Shown: piece by piece, positions 49,805-58,921 of the stretch
How the letters are laid out: each line of letters begins with the position of its first letter
How positions within the stretch are numbered: position 1 is the first letter of the stretch
Origin: Pseudonocardia alaniniphila
GTDB lineage: Bacteria; Actinomycetota; Actinomycetes; Mycobacteriales; Pseudonocardiaceae
DNA: 61,170 nucleotides
Direction of reading: 5' to 3'
NCBI RefSeq assembly: GCF_022524485.1
Contig: NZ_JAKXMK010000049.1
Span: forward strand, 1 to 61,170
Notes under the pieces: generated by a model
The model's database searches: none
What the model was told of the DNA's origin: nothing
What the model saw: only the letters and a program-made list of their open reading frames with translations
Made by a program: the position numbers and the translations under genes

Positions 49805-51418
49805 TCAGGCAACGATGTCGACCGTCGGGTCCAGGCGGATGTCGAGCACGAGCGGGCGGGTGCGGTTCACGAGCAATTCCGCCACGGCATCGAAGTCGGA
49901 TGTCTTGGTCACCGACATCGCCTCTGCGCCGAGGCCCTCCGCCACCCGCCCGATGTCCGGCCAGCTCATGTACGAGTGCGCGGGATCGACGCCGTGGACC
50001 ACGAACTTGTGGTACTCGGCGCCATAGGCACCGTCGTCGAAGACCACCACGATCAAGGGGAGCTGTTCGCGGACCGCGGTGGCCAGCTCGGCGGGATTCA
50101 TCATGAATCCGCCGTCGCCGACGAGGCAGACGGTCGGGGCGTCCGGGCGCGCCACGGCCATGCCGATCGCACCCGCCAACCCCAGTCCGATCGCGCCGAA
50201 TCCGCCCATTGCCGTGAACCGGGAGGCGTCATCGGTGTGGATGTAAGGCCAGGCGGCGTTGACGAACCGGCCGATGTCGCTGACGACGTTGCGCGTGGCG
50301 GGCAGACGCTCGTCGACCTCGGCCGCCGCGACACGCACATCGATGGTGCTGCCGTTCGAGCGGTCCAGGAACTCGGACCGGGGATCGAAGTCGGCGATGA
50401 GGCCCTGCGCCCGATCGAGCCAGCCTCGCTGCGGCTTGTGTCCTGCCTCGTGCAGCAGGGCGATGAGCCCACTCGCCACGTCGTCGGCGTCCCCCACCAC
50501 GGCCTCGTCGGGCCGCACATACCAGCCGAACCTGCCCGGATCGGAGTCGATCTGAACGATCTTCTTCCCCGAGGTGAGCTCGCCGTGCATTGTCGTGTGG
50601 AGGTTCAAACTCGACCCGAAGGCGACGATGCAGTCGGCCTCGGCGAGCACGGTCGACGCGGCCGCGTGCGCGAGGTTGCCGCAGATGCCGAGGTTGCTCG
50701 GATGACCGGCGAACAGGTCCTTGGCCGGCACCGATGTCGCGAGCGGAGCGCCGATCAGCTCCGCCAGCTCGGCCAGCGACCTCTCCGCCCCGGCGGTCAC
50801 CGCGCCCCGCCCCGCCAGGATCACCGGGCGTTTCGCCGAGGCGATCAGGCCCAGCGCGGAGTCGAGCTGCATCTCCCCCGCGACGAATCGCGCGCGGTGG
50901 GAGGGCGCCCGCAGCGCCGCGGGATCGACCGAGACGGACGCGAGCAGGAAGTCGTATGGCACATCGAGCAGTACCGGCCGCTCCTCGGCGAGGATTCTCT
51001 GCAACGCGCGACTCACGTCTCGGTACAGCGACTCCGGCCGATGAACACGCTCGTACCCGGCGCCCGCCGCGGCTGCGAAGGTCGACAGGTCGAGCCGCTG
51101 AAAGTGCGTCGGCTCGGCCGGGGTCGCGCCGGTCAACAGCAGCACGTGGCTGCGACTGCGCACCGCCTCCACGAGGCCGGTGAGGGCGTTGGTGACACCC
51201 GGCCCGTGGGTGACGGTCGAGAGGCCGATCCGGCCGGTAGCCCGCGACCAGCTGTCCGCCATCGCTACCGCGCCCGTCTCGTGGGCCGCAGCGACGAACC
51301 TGCCGCCCCGCTCACGGAACGCCGAGGCGTAGAGCATGTTCGCGTCACCCATCAGCCCGAAGACCGGCGCGTCGTCCTGCTCGATCAAGGCGTCGGCCAA
51401 CGCTTGGTAGAGCTTCAT
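49805..51418 (-). CDS. Thiamine-diphosphate-dependent enzyme (acetolactate synthase / benzoylformate decarboxylase family)
   Basis: A 537-residue ThDP enzyme. The activating Glu is Glu47 in AAHETGAVAMADSWSRATG; the ThDP/Mg motif is GDGGFMMNPAELATAVREQLPLIVVVFDD; THGPGVTNALTGLVEA lies after the first domain. Domain order is PYR, central, PP. It could be a 2-oxoacid decarboxylase, a carboligase or an acetolactate-synthase-like enzyme; catabolic context favours decarboxylation of an aromatic or branched 2-oxoacid. Its partner regulator is the divergent LysR at 51555, which has a long palindrome at its own start. Confidence 0.85.
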   Translation of the reverse strand: MKLYQALADALIEQDDAPVFGLMGDANMLYASAFRERGGRFVAAAHETGAVAMADSWSRATGRIGLSTVTHGPGVTNALTGLVEAVRSRSHVLLLTGATPAEPTHFQRLDLSTFAAAAGAGYERVHRPESLYRDVSRALQRILAEERPVLLDVPYDFLLASVSVDPAALRAPSHRARFVAGEMQLDSALGLIASAKRPVILAGRGAVTAGAERSLAELAELIGAPLATSVPAKDLFAGHPSNLGICGNLAHAAASTVLAEADCIVAFGSSLNLHTTMHGELTSGKKIVQIDSDPGRFGWYVRPDEAVVGDADDVASGLIALLHEAGHKPQRGWLDRAQGLIADFDPRSEFLDRSNGSTIDVRVAAAEVDERLPATRNVVSDIGRFVNAAWPYIHTDDASRFTAMGGFGAIGLGLAGAIGMAVARPDAPTVCLVGDGGFMMNPAELATAVREQLPLIVVVFDDGAYGAEYHKFVVHGVDPAHSYMSWPDIGRVAEGLGAEAMSVTKTSDFDAVAELLVNRTRPLVLDIRLDPTVDIVA

Positions 51419-51534
51419 TCAATCTCCCTCAATCCGGCAAAACGCGCCTACGGTCGTGAGCCGGCGCGCGCTGCGGTTCCTGTGGATCTCACGCTAGGCA
51501 CCGGGAAACATCTACGTCCAAGACAGATTGCAGC

Positions 51535-51563
51535 CCTCGTCATATCGTGAAGATATGACGAGG
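51535..51563. promoter_or_regulatory. 29-bp inverted repeat across the LysR start codon
   Basis: CCTCGTCATATC (51535-51546) and GATATGACGAGG (51552-51563) are perfect 12-bp arms around GTGAA. The ATG at 51555 lies inside the right arm. The core ATATC-N5-GATAT fits the LysR T-N11-A box. As DNA it would be an autoregulatory operator; as RNA it would hide the start codon. Confidence 0.65.
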
Positions 51564-52490
51564 TCCGAACTGCGGTTACTTCGCTACTTCGTCGCAGTGG
51601 CGGAAGAACGCCATTTCGGTCGGGCCGCTGAGCGCCTGCGCATGGCGCAGCCACCGCTGAGCCAGCAGATCCGCAAACTCGAGCAGGGGCTGGGGGCCGA
51701 GCTTCTCGACCGCTCGTGCCGGCCGATCGGCTTGACCGAGGCGGGGCAAGCGTTCTTCGCCGAGGCACGACTGTGCCTCGTGCACGCCGAACGTGCCTTC
51801 ACCGCAGCGCGGCTCGCGGCCGCCGGCCAACTGGGCCAGGTCCGCATCGGTGCGATGCAGGCGGCCGTCTCCGGCGTCCTGCCGCACGTCATCCGCGAGC
51901 ACCGGCGCAGCCACCCCGACGTCGCGCTGGAGGTGGTGGACCTCGGGACACTCGAGCAGGCGCATCAACTCGTCGAACACCGGCTCGACATCGGCTTCCT
52001 GCGCGGTCCCATCGACGACGCGTCACTGACCGTCGAACCGCTGCTCCACGACCCCTTGATGGCGGTGTTCTGGGACGATCACCCCCTGGCCGGCGAGGAA
52101 CGGCTCTCCCCGTCGGTGCTGTCAGGGCAACCGACGCTGCTGTGGGCGCGGGCCGCGGCCCCCACCGTGTACGCCGACGTCGTCGAACTGTTCCGGCGCC
52201 ACCAGATCGATCCCCGCGTCGTCGACGAGTCCCCCCGAGTCGAGTCCGTCCTGGCCCTGGTCGCGGCCGGCCTCGGCATCGCGTTCCTGCCCACGTCCTT
52301 CGTGAACCTCGGCCGGCGCGGTGTGCGATTCGTCCCGCTCACCGGATCGATCCCGGATCGGCCGCTGGAGCTCGCCTGGCGGACCGACAACACTTCCGCA
52401 ACCCTGTCGGCTTTCGTCGACGCCGCGCGTAGGTCGGTGCCGTGCTATTTGGCGGATCTGACGGCGCGGCACCCGTCTCTGCAGCTCTGA
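51555..52490 (+). CDS. LysR family transcriptional regulator, divergent from the ThDP enzyme
   Basis: A 311-residue LysR regulator of the CatR/BenM-like group: LRLLRYFVAVAEERHFGRAAERLRMAQPPLSQQIRKLEQGLGAELLDR, then VRIGAMQAAVSGVLPHVIREHR and GIAFLPTSFVNL. It likely responds to an aromatic or muconate-type ligand and controls the ThDP gene, 136 bases away on the other strand. ATG 51555 sits within a 29-bp inverted repeat and has no clear ribosome site, so a leaderless message starting at the ATG is possible. Confidence 0.87.
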   Translation: MTRSELRLLRYFVAVAEERHFGRAAERLRMAQPPLSQQIRKLEQGLGAELLDRSCRPIGLTEAGQAFFAEARLCLVHAERAFTAARLAAAGQLGQVRIGAMQAAVSGVLPHVIREHRRSHPDVALEVVDLGTLEQAHQLVEHRLDIGFLRGPIDDASLTVEPLLHDPLMAVFWDDHPLAGEERLSPSVLSGQPTLLWARAAAPTVYADVVELFRRHQIDPRVVDESPRVESVLALVAAGLGIAFLPTSFVNLGRRGVRFVPLTGSIPDRPLELAWRTDNTSATLSAFVDAARRSVPCYLADLTARHPSLQL

Positions 52491-52538
52491 GGCGGCCACA
52501 GATACGCGAAATCAGGACCGTGCGACCGCGTCGACGCA

Positions 52539-53309
52539 TCACGCCCGTGGGCCTCCGGCGACGTAGAGCACCTGGCCGGAGACGAAGCTCGATCGTTCGT
52601 CGACGAAGAAGGACACTGCGTTGGCGACGTCCTCGACCCGGCCGACCCGCTGGACGGGGATGGCCTTTGCGCGATCCTCGGCGTACTGCTCCCATGCAAC
52701 GCCGAGCCGATTCGCCGTCGCGCGCGTCATGTCGCTGGCGATGAACCCGGGCGCGATGCAGTTCGCGGTGATCCCGAACTTGCCCAGTTCGACGGCGAGG
52801 GTCTTGGTGAATCCCTGGAGCCCGGCCTTGGCCGTCGAGTAGTTCGCCTGACCGCGGTTGCCGAGCGCCGCGGTCGACGAGAGGTTCACGATCCGGCCCC
52901 AGCCGGCGCTGACCATGTGTTTCTGTACGGCCCGGGTTATGAGGAACGAGCCGCGCAGGTGTACTCCCATCACCGCGTCCCAGTCCGACTCGTCCATCCT
53001 GAAGAGCAGGTTGTCGCGTGTGATCCCGGCGTTGTTCACCAGCACCGTCGCAGGCCCGAGCTCGTCCGCCACGAGGGATACGGCGGCGTCGACAGCGCCG
53101 GCGTTCGTCACGTCGCACCTGACAGCGATCGCGGTGCCGCCGGCCGTCCTGATGCCGTCGGCGGTCTTCGTCGCGCCCGACTCCTCCAGGTCCAGCACGG
53201 CGACGGTGAGCCCGTCAGCCGCCAGGCGTTGCACGGTGGCAGCGCCGATGCCGCGGGCAGCGCCCGTGACGATCGCGACGCGTCCTTCGGTCGATCGGGT
53301 TCCAGGCAT
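52539..53309 (-). CDS. SDR, FabG-like 3-oxoacyl / 3-hydroxyacyl reductase
   Basis: A 256-residue SDR. TGAARGIG (15-22), NNAG (92-95), Ser144 (NLSS), Tyr157 and Lys161 (YSTAK) form an intact active site, unlike the SDR at 24938. IAPGFIASDMTRA and VLYVAGG are typical of FabG-like reductases. Its ATG overlaps the acyl-CoA dehydrogenase stop by one base, so it probably acts on the CoA ester after dehydrogenation and hydration, as a 3-hydroxyacyl-CoA dehydrogenase. Confidence 0.87.
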   Translation of the reverse strand: MPGTRSTEGRVAIVTGAARGIGAATVQRLAADGLTVAVLDLEESGATKTADGIRTAGGTAIAVRCDVTNAGAVDAAVSLVADELGPATVLVNNAGITRDNLLFRMDESDWDAVMGVHLRGSFLITRAVQKHMVSAGWGRIVNLSSTAALGNRGQANYSTAKAGLQGFTKTLAVELGKFGITANCIAPGFIASDMTRATANRLGVAWEQYAEDRAKAIPVQRVGRVEDVANAVSFFVDERSSFVSGQVLYVAGGPRA

Positions 53310-54556
53310 CAGAGGGCTCCTTCACGAGAGGCTTCGGGATGGCGTAGTCGTGCTCGCCGAGGGTGGGGACCAGCCCTGTCGGCGCTGACGGCCTGGCGGA
53401 CGAGTCCGCCGCCGACGATGAGCCGCTGGATCTCGCTGGTGCCTTCGTAGAGGCGCAGTAGCCGCACGTCGCGGTAGATCCGCTCCACGGGCAGCTCCCG
53501 CATGTATCCGGCGTCCGCGTGGATCCGGACGGCCAGGTCGGCCACCTTGCCGACCATCTCGGTGCAGAACAACTTGGCTGCTGACGGGGCGATCCGGCGA
53601 TCCTCGCCGCTCACGTAGGCGCGGGCGGTCTCGCGCACCATGGCACGCCCGGCGAGAACACCGGCCTGCTGGTCGGCGAGCATGGCCTGGACGAGCTGGA
53701 AATCGCCGGTACGTCGGCCGCCCTGGGTGCTCTGGGCGGCGTACGCGACGGACTCGTCGAGGGCGCGCTGGGCGGTACCGACCGCAAGGGCGGCGATGTG
53801 CACCCGACCCCGCGCCAGAGAGATCATCGCGGCGCGGTAGCCGGCTGTCACTTCGCCGCCGACGAGAGCGGAGGCAGGTACCCGGACGTCGTCGAAGGTG
53901 ACATCGGCGCTCCAGGCGCCTTCCCGGCCAGTCTTCGTGCCCTTCGGCCTGACCGTCACACCGGGTGTGTCCGCAGGGACCAGGAACAACGCGATCCCGG
54001 GGTCGCGCGGCTCCGCGTCGGCGATGCGCGCGAAAACGATGAACAGGCCCACGTCGGGGGCGTTGGTGATGAGCTGCTTCTCCCCGTCGATCACCCAGCC
54101 CGCATCATCGGCACCGCCGTCACGGCAGGCCCAGGTCCGCAGGCCGGCAGGGTACGAGCCGGCGCCGCGCTCAGTCAGCGCGAACGCTGCCACCACCTCG
54201 CCGGCTGCCATCCGCTCCAGCCAGATCTGCTTCTGCTCGTCGGTGCCGAAGCCGACGAGCACCTGACCGGCGATGCCGTTATTGGTGCCGAACATCGAGC
54301 GCAGCGACAGAGTCGTGTAGCCGAGCTCCATCGCAAGCTCGACGTCCTGGGTCAGGTCGAGCCCGAGACCGCCCCACTCGACGGGGATGGCGTAGCCGAA
54401 GAGGCCCATCTCGGCCGCCGCTGATCGCAGGTCGTCGGGGATTCGGCCCTCATTCATGATCTCGATCTCGCGGGGCACCACCTCCGAGCGGATGTACGTT
54501 CGGACCCGCCGGCGGATGACCTCGAAGTACTCACCCGATACCTGTGTCTCGGTCAT
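53309..54556 (-). CDS. Acyl-CoA dehydrogenase with atypical signature
   Basis: A 415-residue FAD enzyme of the acyl-CoA dehydrogenase family. YAIPVEWGGLGLD, AFALTERGAGSYPAG and RLYEGTSEIQRLIVGGGL are the main motifs; the last contains the usual catalytic Glu position. The first signature normally reads EPGAGSD; here Arg130 replaces Pro and Tyr135 replaces Asp, near the flavin and substrate. Translationally coupled to the SDR; divergent from a LysR gene at 54642. Substrate unknown. Confidence 0.87.
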   Translation of the reverse strand: MTETQVSGEYFEVIRRRVRTYIRSEVVPREIEIMNEGRIPDDLRSAAAEMGLFGYAIPVEWGGLGLDLTQDVELAMELGYTTLSLRSMFGTNNGIAGQVLVGFGTDEQKQIWLERMAAGEVVAAFALTERGAGSYPAGLRTWACRDGGADDAGWVIDGEKQLITNAPDVGLFIVFARIADAEPRDPGIALFLVPADTPGVTVRPKGTKTGREGAWSADVTFDDVRVPASALVGGEVTAGYRAAMISLARGRVHIAALAVGTAQRALDESVAYAAQSTQGGRRTGDFQLVQAMLADQQAGVLAGRAMVRETARAYVSGEDRRIAPSAAKLFCTEMVGKVADLAVRIHADAGYMRELPVERIYRDVRLLRLYEGTSEIQRLIVGGGLVRQAVSADRAGPHPRRARLRHPEASREGAL

Positions 54557-54593
54557 AACCCGATGGTGTGCGCGGCGCTGATGCAATTCCAAG

Positions 54594-54607
54594 ACCAGTT
54601 CGCTGGT
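54594..54607. promoter_or_regulatory. ACCAG-N4-CTGGT inverted repeat between acyl-CoA dehydrogenase and LysR
   Basis: ACCAG (54594-54598) and CTGGT (54603-54607) around TTCG, midway in the 85-base divergent region. It suits a shared LysR operator. Confidence 0.4.
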
Positions 54608-54641
54608 TATTGTTGGCGGATCCGCATCAATGGAGGTCCGG

Positions 54642-55535
54642 GTGGACCCGATCCAGCTGCGCGCGTTCGTGGCCGTCGCCGAGGACCTGCACTTCGGCCG
54701 GGCAGCCCAGCGTCTGCATATCGCCCAGCCGTATCTGAGCCGCACCATCCGCGCGCTCGAGGAGGACCTCGGCGCTCCGTTGTTCCGTCGGACCACCCGC
54801 CGGGTCGAACTGACGCCGGCGGGAGCGGCACTCGTGGATCGGGCGCGGGCCATCCTTGCGATGGGGGACGAAGCGCGCGCTTCGGTCGCAGCGGCCCACG
54901 AGGGGAGGAGCGGGCGGGTGCGGATCGGTTTCGCCGGGCCGTCCGCGCACGACGCGGTCGGGCAGCTCGCCCGGGCCGTCCGGCAACAGCACCCGCTGAT
55001 CGACCTCGTGTTCCTGCCGGGGCGCTACGGTGCGTCGGTCTTGTCGGACCTGCTGCGCCACGACAGCGACCTCGCGCTCGCGCGGTTCGCCGAACCACCT
55101 GCCGAGGTGTCCAGCCGCGGTATCGCCCGCGACCGCTGCGTCGTCGCGGTGCCGACGAGCCACCGGCTCGCGCAGGCCGAGGAGCTCCGGTTCGACGATT
55201 TCCGCGACGAACCGTTCGTCGCGTTCCCCGAGTCCTTCGGTTCGTCGGTTCGCGCCATCCTCGTCTCGGGGTGCCAGGCCGTCGGGTTCGCCCCGCGGTT
55301 CGTGCAGATCGCCCCGGACTCATGGACGAGCATCGCGCTGGTCTCGGCCGGAGTGGGTCTGCACTTCACGACGGCGACCGCGGTCGCCCACCTTCCGCTC
55401 GACGGCGTCCACATCTGCGAGATCGCCGATCCGCCCGCGATCTCCGTCTACCTGCTGTGGCGGCAGGGCGACGACGATCCCGTCCTGCACCGCGTCCTGC
55501 GCACGTCGGTGGAGGTGCTGCCCGGCGCCGAGTGA
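54642..55535 (+). CDS. LysR family transcriptional regulator
   Basis: A 297-residue LysR regulator: MDPIQLRAFVAVAEDLHFGRAAQRLHIAQPYLSRTIRALEEDLGAPLFRRTTRRVELTPAG, then an effector domain (VRIGFAGPSAHDAVGQLARAV through GVGLHFTTATAVAHLP). I chose GTG 54642, immediately after GGAGGT; ATG 54630 is in frame but has no ribosome site. It is divergent from the acyl-CoA dehydrogenase/SDR operon and should regulate it. It converges on the IclR gene, 46 bases apart. Confidence 0.87.
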   Translation: MDPIQLRAFVAVAEDLHFGRAAQRLHIAQPYLSRTIRALEEDLGAPLFRRTTRRVELTPAGAALVDRARAILAMGDEARASVAAAHEGRSGRVRIGFAGPSAHDAVGQLARAVRQQHPLIDLVFLPGRYGASVLSDLLRHDSDLALARFAEPPAEVSSRGIARDRCVVAVPTSHRLAQAEELRFDDFRDEPFVAFPESFGSSVRAILVSGCQAVGFAPRFVQIAPDSWTSIALVSAGVGLHFTTATAVAHLPLDGVHICEIADPPAISVYLLWRQGDDDPVLHRVLRTSVEVLPGAE

Positions 55536-55581
55536 CCGCGGCGAACCCGGACACGAGCTACAGCGGAGGTTCGCCGACCGG

Positions 55582-56301
55582 TCAGGTCGACCAGGTCTCG
55601 GTCACATCGGACAGTGCGGCGATGACGGCGTCCGGGATTCTCCCTCTCGGCTCGGCGCGGCGATCGGCCACCGAGAGCGCGCCGGTGACCACCCCGTCGT
55701 GCCGCAGCGGGACGGCGGCCGCCACCGCACCGGGGAGCACCGCGCCGCTCTCCCCGCGCTCGGCCCCCGTGTCCCGGATCCGGGCGCACGCGTCGAGCAG
55801 CGCAGCAGCCGCGGCCGGGTCCGCGTCGTACACGGCCAGCGCGATCCGCTTGCGCTCGGCGGCAGGCAGGAACGCCAGTAGCACCCGCCCGGCCGCGGTG
55901 TCCGGCAGCGGAGAGCGCACTCGCGCGGATATTGCGACGTCGAACGACTCGTCGGCACCCGCCCAGTCCACGTAGACGACGTCATCCCCCACCCGGGCGG
56001 CGAGCAGCACCGGCAGGCCGATGACCCCGGACAAGTGGGTCAGCGCCTCGTGCGGCACGGCCGGCACCGGCGGCGCCCCGGCCCGCGCAGCCAGCATCCA
56101 CGGCGCCGGGCCGAGCGTGTAGCGGCGCTCGCGCTCGTCCAGATAGCCGGTGGCGACCAGCCCGTCGACCAACTTCTGCACCGACGACACCGGCGCGCCC
56201 ACCGCCCGGGCCAGGCGGGTCAACGTGCTGCCGCCGGGCCGGCGGGCGGCCGCCTCCAGCAGTCCCGCCACCCGGTCCACGGTTCGGTGATGGTTACGCA
56301 T
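55582..56301 (-). CDS. IclR family transcriptional regulator
   Basis: A 239-residue IclR regulator: winged helix LTRLARAVGAPVSSVQKLVDGLVATGYLDERERRYTLG, then the effector domain (HLSGVIGLPVLLAARVGDDVVYVDWAG to AAVPLRHDGVVTGALSVADRR). I chose ATG 56301; ATG 56325 adds eight residues. The start codon lies inside an 18-bp palindrome. It is divergent from the acyl-CoA cluster that begins at 56380 and is the natural candidate to control it. Confidence 0.87.
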   Translation of the reverse strand: MRNHHRTVDRVAGLLEAAARRPGGSTLTRLARAVGAPVSSVQKLVDGLVATGYLDERERRYTLGPAPWMLAARAGAPPVPAVPHEALTHLSGVIGLPVLLAARVGDDVVYVDWAGADESFDVAISARVRSPLPDTAAGRVLLAFLPAAERKRIALAVYDADPAAAAALLDACARIRDTGAERGESGAVLPGAVAAAVPLRHDGVVTGALSVADRRAEPRGRIPDAVIAALSDVTETWST

Positions 56302-56310
56302 ATGGGTAAC
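56293..56310. promoter_or_regulatory. IclR-type palindrome at the regulator start
   Basis: GTTACGCATATGGGTAAC, a palindrome with one mismatched pair, covering the IclR start codon and lying 70 bases upstream of the divergent CoA-transferase. It is a candidate operator for both promoters. Confidence 0.5.
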
Positions 56311-56379
56311 TCTAGCCCCGATCATGAAAAGTAGTTAGCAATACTCATTCCCTGAAGCGCTACGGAAGGACGTGAGGAC

Positions 56380-57591
56380 GTGACTCGGGACGCGAGCGCC
56401 GCAGGGGCCCTGTCCGGGCTGCGCGTGATCGACCTGGCCTCGGTCGTGATGGGCCCCTACGCCTGCCAGATCCTCGGCGACCTCGGCGCCGAGGTGATCA
56501 AGGTGGAGCCACCGGAGGGCGACATGACCCGGCGGACCCAGCCGCAACGCAATGCCGGCATGGGCGCGCTTGCGCTGAACGTCAACCGCAACAAGCGGTC
56601 GCTGGCGCTGAACCTCAAGACCGACGACGGCCGCGCGGTACTGGACGACCTGCTCGACACCGCCGACGTGCTCGTCACCAACATGCGCCCCCGCGCGCTG
56701 GCCCGGCTCGGGCTGGACCCGGACCGTGTGTCCGCACGGTTCCCGCGTCTGGTGCAGGTCCGCGCCCAGGGCTTCCGCAGCGACTCCGCGCTCGCCGACC
56801 GGGCGGCCTACGACGAGATCGTCCAGGCCTCATCCGGGATGGTGGACCTGATGCGCCGGGCCACCGGCACCCCGGCGTACGCGCCGACGATCCTCGCCGA
56901 CAAGGTCTGCGCCCTGACCATCGTCTACTCGGTGCTCGCCGCGGTGATCCACCAGCGGGCCACCGGTGCGGGCCAGCTTGTCGAGGTCCCGATGACCGAC
57001 ACCCTGCTGGCCTTCAACCTGGTGGAGCACCTCTCCGGGCACACCTTCGTCCCGGCGGAGGGGCCGACCGGGTTCAACCGGTCGATGGCCGAGAAGCACG
57101 AGGCCGTCGCGACGAAGGACGGCTGGGCGTGCATCCTCCCCTACACCCCGGCGAACGTCGCCGACTTCTTCCATGCCGCGGGTCGCGAGGACCTTGCGAC
57201 GGACGAGCGGTTCGCCGACTCGGCCTCGCTGTCGCGGCACCAGCCCGATCTGTACGCGCTGATCGGTGAGCTGGCCTCGTCCCGGACCACCGACGATTGG
57301 GCGCAGCTCTGTGCCGAGCACTCGATCCCGTTCGCACCGGTGCTGTCGTTGGACGACGCCGAGACCGACCCGTACGTGGTCTCCGGCGGGCTGCTCACCG
57401 AGGCCGACCACCCCAGTGAGGGCCGCTACCGCTCGATCGGATTCCCGGTCCGGTTCTCAGGCGCGCCCACCGGCCTCCGTACCCCCGCACCGAGGTTGGG
57501 CGCCGACAGCGCCGACGTGCTGCGCGAGCTGGGTCGCTCCGAGACACAGATCCGCGCCCTGACCGGCGCCGGCGTGGTGGTGTCGTCGTGA
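56380..57591 (+). CDS. Class III (CaiB/BaiF) CoA-transferase, copy 1
   Basis: A 403-residue family III CoA-transferase. LSGLRVIDLASVVMGPYACQILGDLGAEVIKVEPPEGDMTR is the classic N-terminal block; the catalytic Asp is Asp174 (ILADKVCAL). It should move CoA from a donor such as succinyl-CoA to a carboxylate, activating the substrate of the acyl-CoA dehydrogenase downstream. The GTG start has GGAAGGA and GAGG upstream. First gene of the plus-strand acyl-CoA set. Confidence 0.9.
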   Translation: MTRDASAAGALSGLRVIDLASVVMGPYACQILGDLGAEVIKVEPPEGDMTRRTQPQRNAGMGALALNVNRNKRSLALNLKTDDGRAVLDDLLDTADVLVTNMRPRALARLGLDPDRVSARFPRLVQVRAQGFRSDSALADRAAYDEIVQASSGMVDLMRRATGTPAYAPTILADKVCALTIVYSVLAAVIHQRATGAGQLVEVPMTDTLLAFNLVEHLSGHTFVPAEGPTGFNRSMAEKHEAVATKDGWACILPYTPANVADFFHAAGREDLATDERFADSASLSRHQPDLYALIGELASSRTTDDWAQLCAEHSIPFAPVLSLDDAETDPYVVSGGLLTEADHPSEGRYRSIGFPVRFSGAPTGLRTPAPRLGADSADVLRELGRSETQIRALTGAGVVVSS

Positions 57592-57716
57592 GGACCGTCG
57601 ATCCCATCAGCGCCGCCACCGAGGACGCCGACGGTTCTGGCCGCCCTCACCACCACGCGCGACCGCGCCCAGTGGGCCGTCCCGGCCGCGCGTTTCGCTG
57701 CACAGGAGGATGCGTC

Positions 57717-58919
57717 ATGAACACGTTGGAGCCGCTGCCGGCCGACTTCTACGGCTATGCCGATCTGCTCGACGACACCGACAAGAAGATCCTCGCCCGC
57801 GTCCGCGAGTTCGCCGAGGAGAAGATCGCGCCGGTCGCCGACGACCATTGGGCCCGCGCCGAGTTCCCGTACGAACTCATCCCCGGGTTCGCCGAGCTCG
57901 ACATCGTCGGCCTGGACCGCGACTGGCCGGATCGCCCTGCCCACTCCCGGCTGCTGACGTCGTTCATCAGGATGGAGCTGTCCCGGGTCGACCCGTCGAT
58001 GGCGACATTCTTCGCCGTACAAGCCGGGCTGGCACTCTCCTCGATCGACCTGTGCGGGTCCGACGAGCAGAAGGAGCGCTGGCTTCCGGCGATGCGCCGG
58101 ATGGAGAAGATCGGCGCGTTCGCGCTGACCGAGCCGCACGGCGGCTCCGACGTCGCGGGCGGGCTGGAGACCACCGCCCGCCGCGAGGGCGACGAGTGGG
58201 TGATCGACGGAGCCAAACGCTGGATCGGTAACGGCACCTTCGCCGACCTGGTGGTCGTCTGGGCCCGGGACGCGGCCGACGACCAGGTGAAGGGCTTCGT
58301 GGTGGAGAAGGGCATGCCCGGCTTCACCGCCAGGAAGATGGAGGGCAAGCTCGCGCTGCGCACCGTCCAGAACGCAGACCTCACGTTCGACGGCGTGCGG
58401 GTGCCGGCGGCGAACCGGCTGCCCGGCGCGCGGACCTTCGCCGACACCAACCGAGTGCTGCGGGTGTCCCGCGGCGGGGTGGTCTGGGGCGCCGTCGGCG
58501 CGATGGCCGCGGTCTACGAACTGGCCCGCGACTATGCGACCACGCGGATCCAGTTCGGCTCGCCGATCGCGTCATACCAGCTGGTCCAGGACCACCTGGT
58601 ATCGATCCTGGGCAACGCCACCGCCTCGCTCGGCATGGCCGTGCGGGTCGCGCAGCTGCAGGACGCCGGCACTTTCCGCAACGAGCAAGCGGCCCTCGCC
58701 AAGCGGCAGGCCACGCTGATGCTCCGCGACTCGGTGGCCCGGGCGCGGGAGGTGTTCGGCGGCAACGGGATTCTGCTGGAGAACAAAGTCGGCCGGTTCT
58801 TCAACGACGCCGAGGCGCTCTACTCGTACGAGGGCACGAAGGAGATCAACACGCTGGTCGTCGGGCGCGCGGTAACCGGGATCGGTGCTTTCGTCGGGCG
58901 CGCCCGGCAGAAGCCCTGA
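57717..58919 (+). CDS. Glutaryl-CoA dehydrogenase-like acyl-CoA dehydrogenase
   Basis: A 400-residue acyl-CoA dehydrogenase most like glutaryl-CoA dehydrogenases: MELSRVDPSMATFFAVQAGLAL, AFALTEPHGGSDVAGGLETTARR, WIGNGTFADLVVVWARD and YSYEGTKEINTLVVGRAVTG, the last holding the catalytic Glu. Glutaryl-CoA dehydrogenase also decarboxylates; whether this one does depends on an Arg I cannot place with confidence. ACAGGAGGA precedes ATG 57717; upstream frame to 57588 is ignored. It is flanked on both sides by CoA-transferases, which suggests a dicarboxylate or branched acid as substrate. Confidence 0.87.
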   Translation: MNTLEPLPADFYGYADLLDDTDKKILARVREFAEEKIAPVADDHWARAEFPYELIPGFAELDIVGLDRDWPDRPAHSRLLTSFIRMELSRVDPSMATFFAVQAGLALSSIDLCGSDEQKERWLPAMRRMEKIGAFALTEPHGGSDVAGGLETTARREGDEWVIDGAKRWIGNGTFADLVVVWARDAADDQVKGFVVEKGMPGFTARKMEGKLALRTVQNADLTFDGVRVPAANRLPGARTFADTNRVLRVSRGGVVWGAVGAMAAVYELARDYATTRIQFGSPIASYQLVQDHLVSILGNATASLGMAVRVAQLQDAGTFRNEQAALAKRQATLMLRDSVARAREVFGGNGILLENKVGRFFNDAEALYSYEGTKEINTLVVGRAVTGIGAFVGRARQKP

Positions 58920-58921
58920 CT

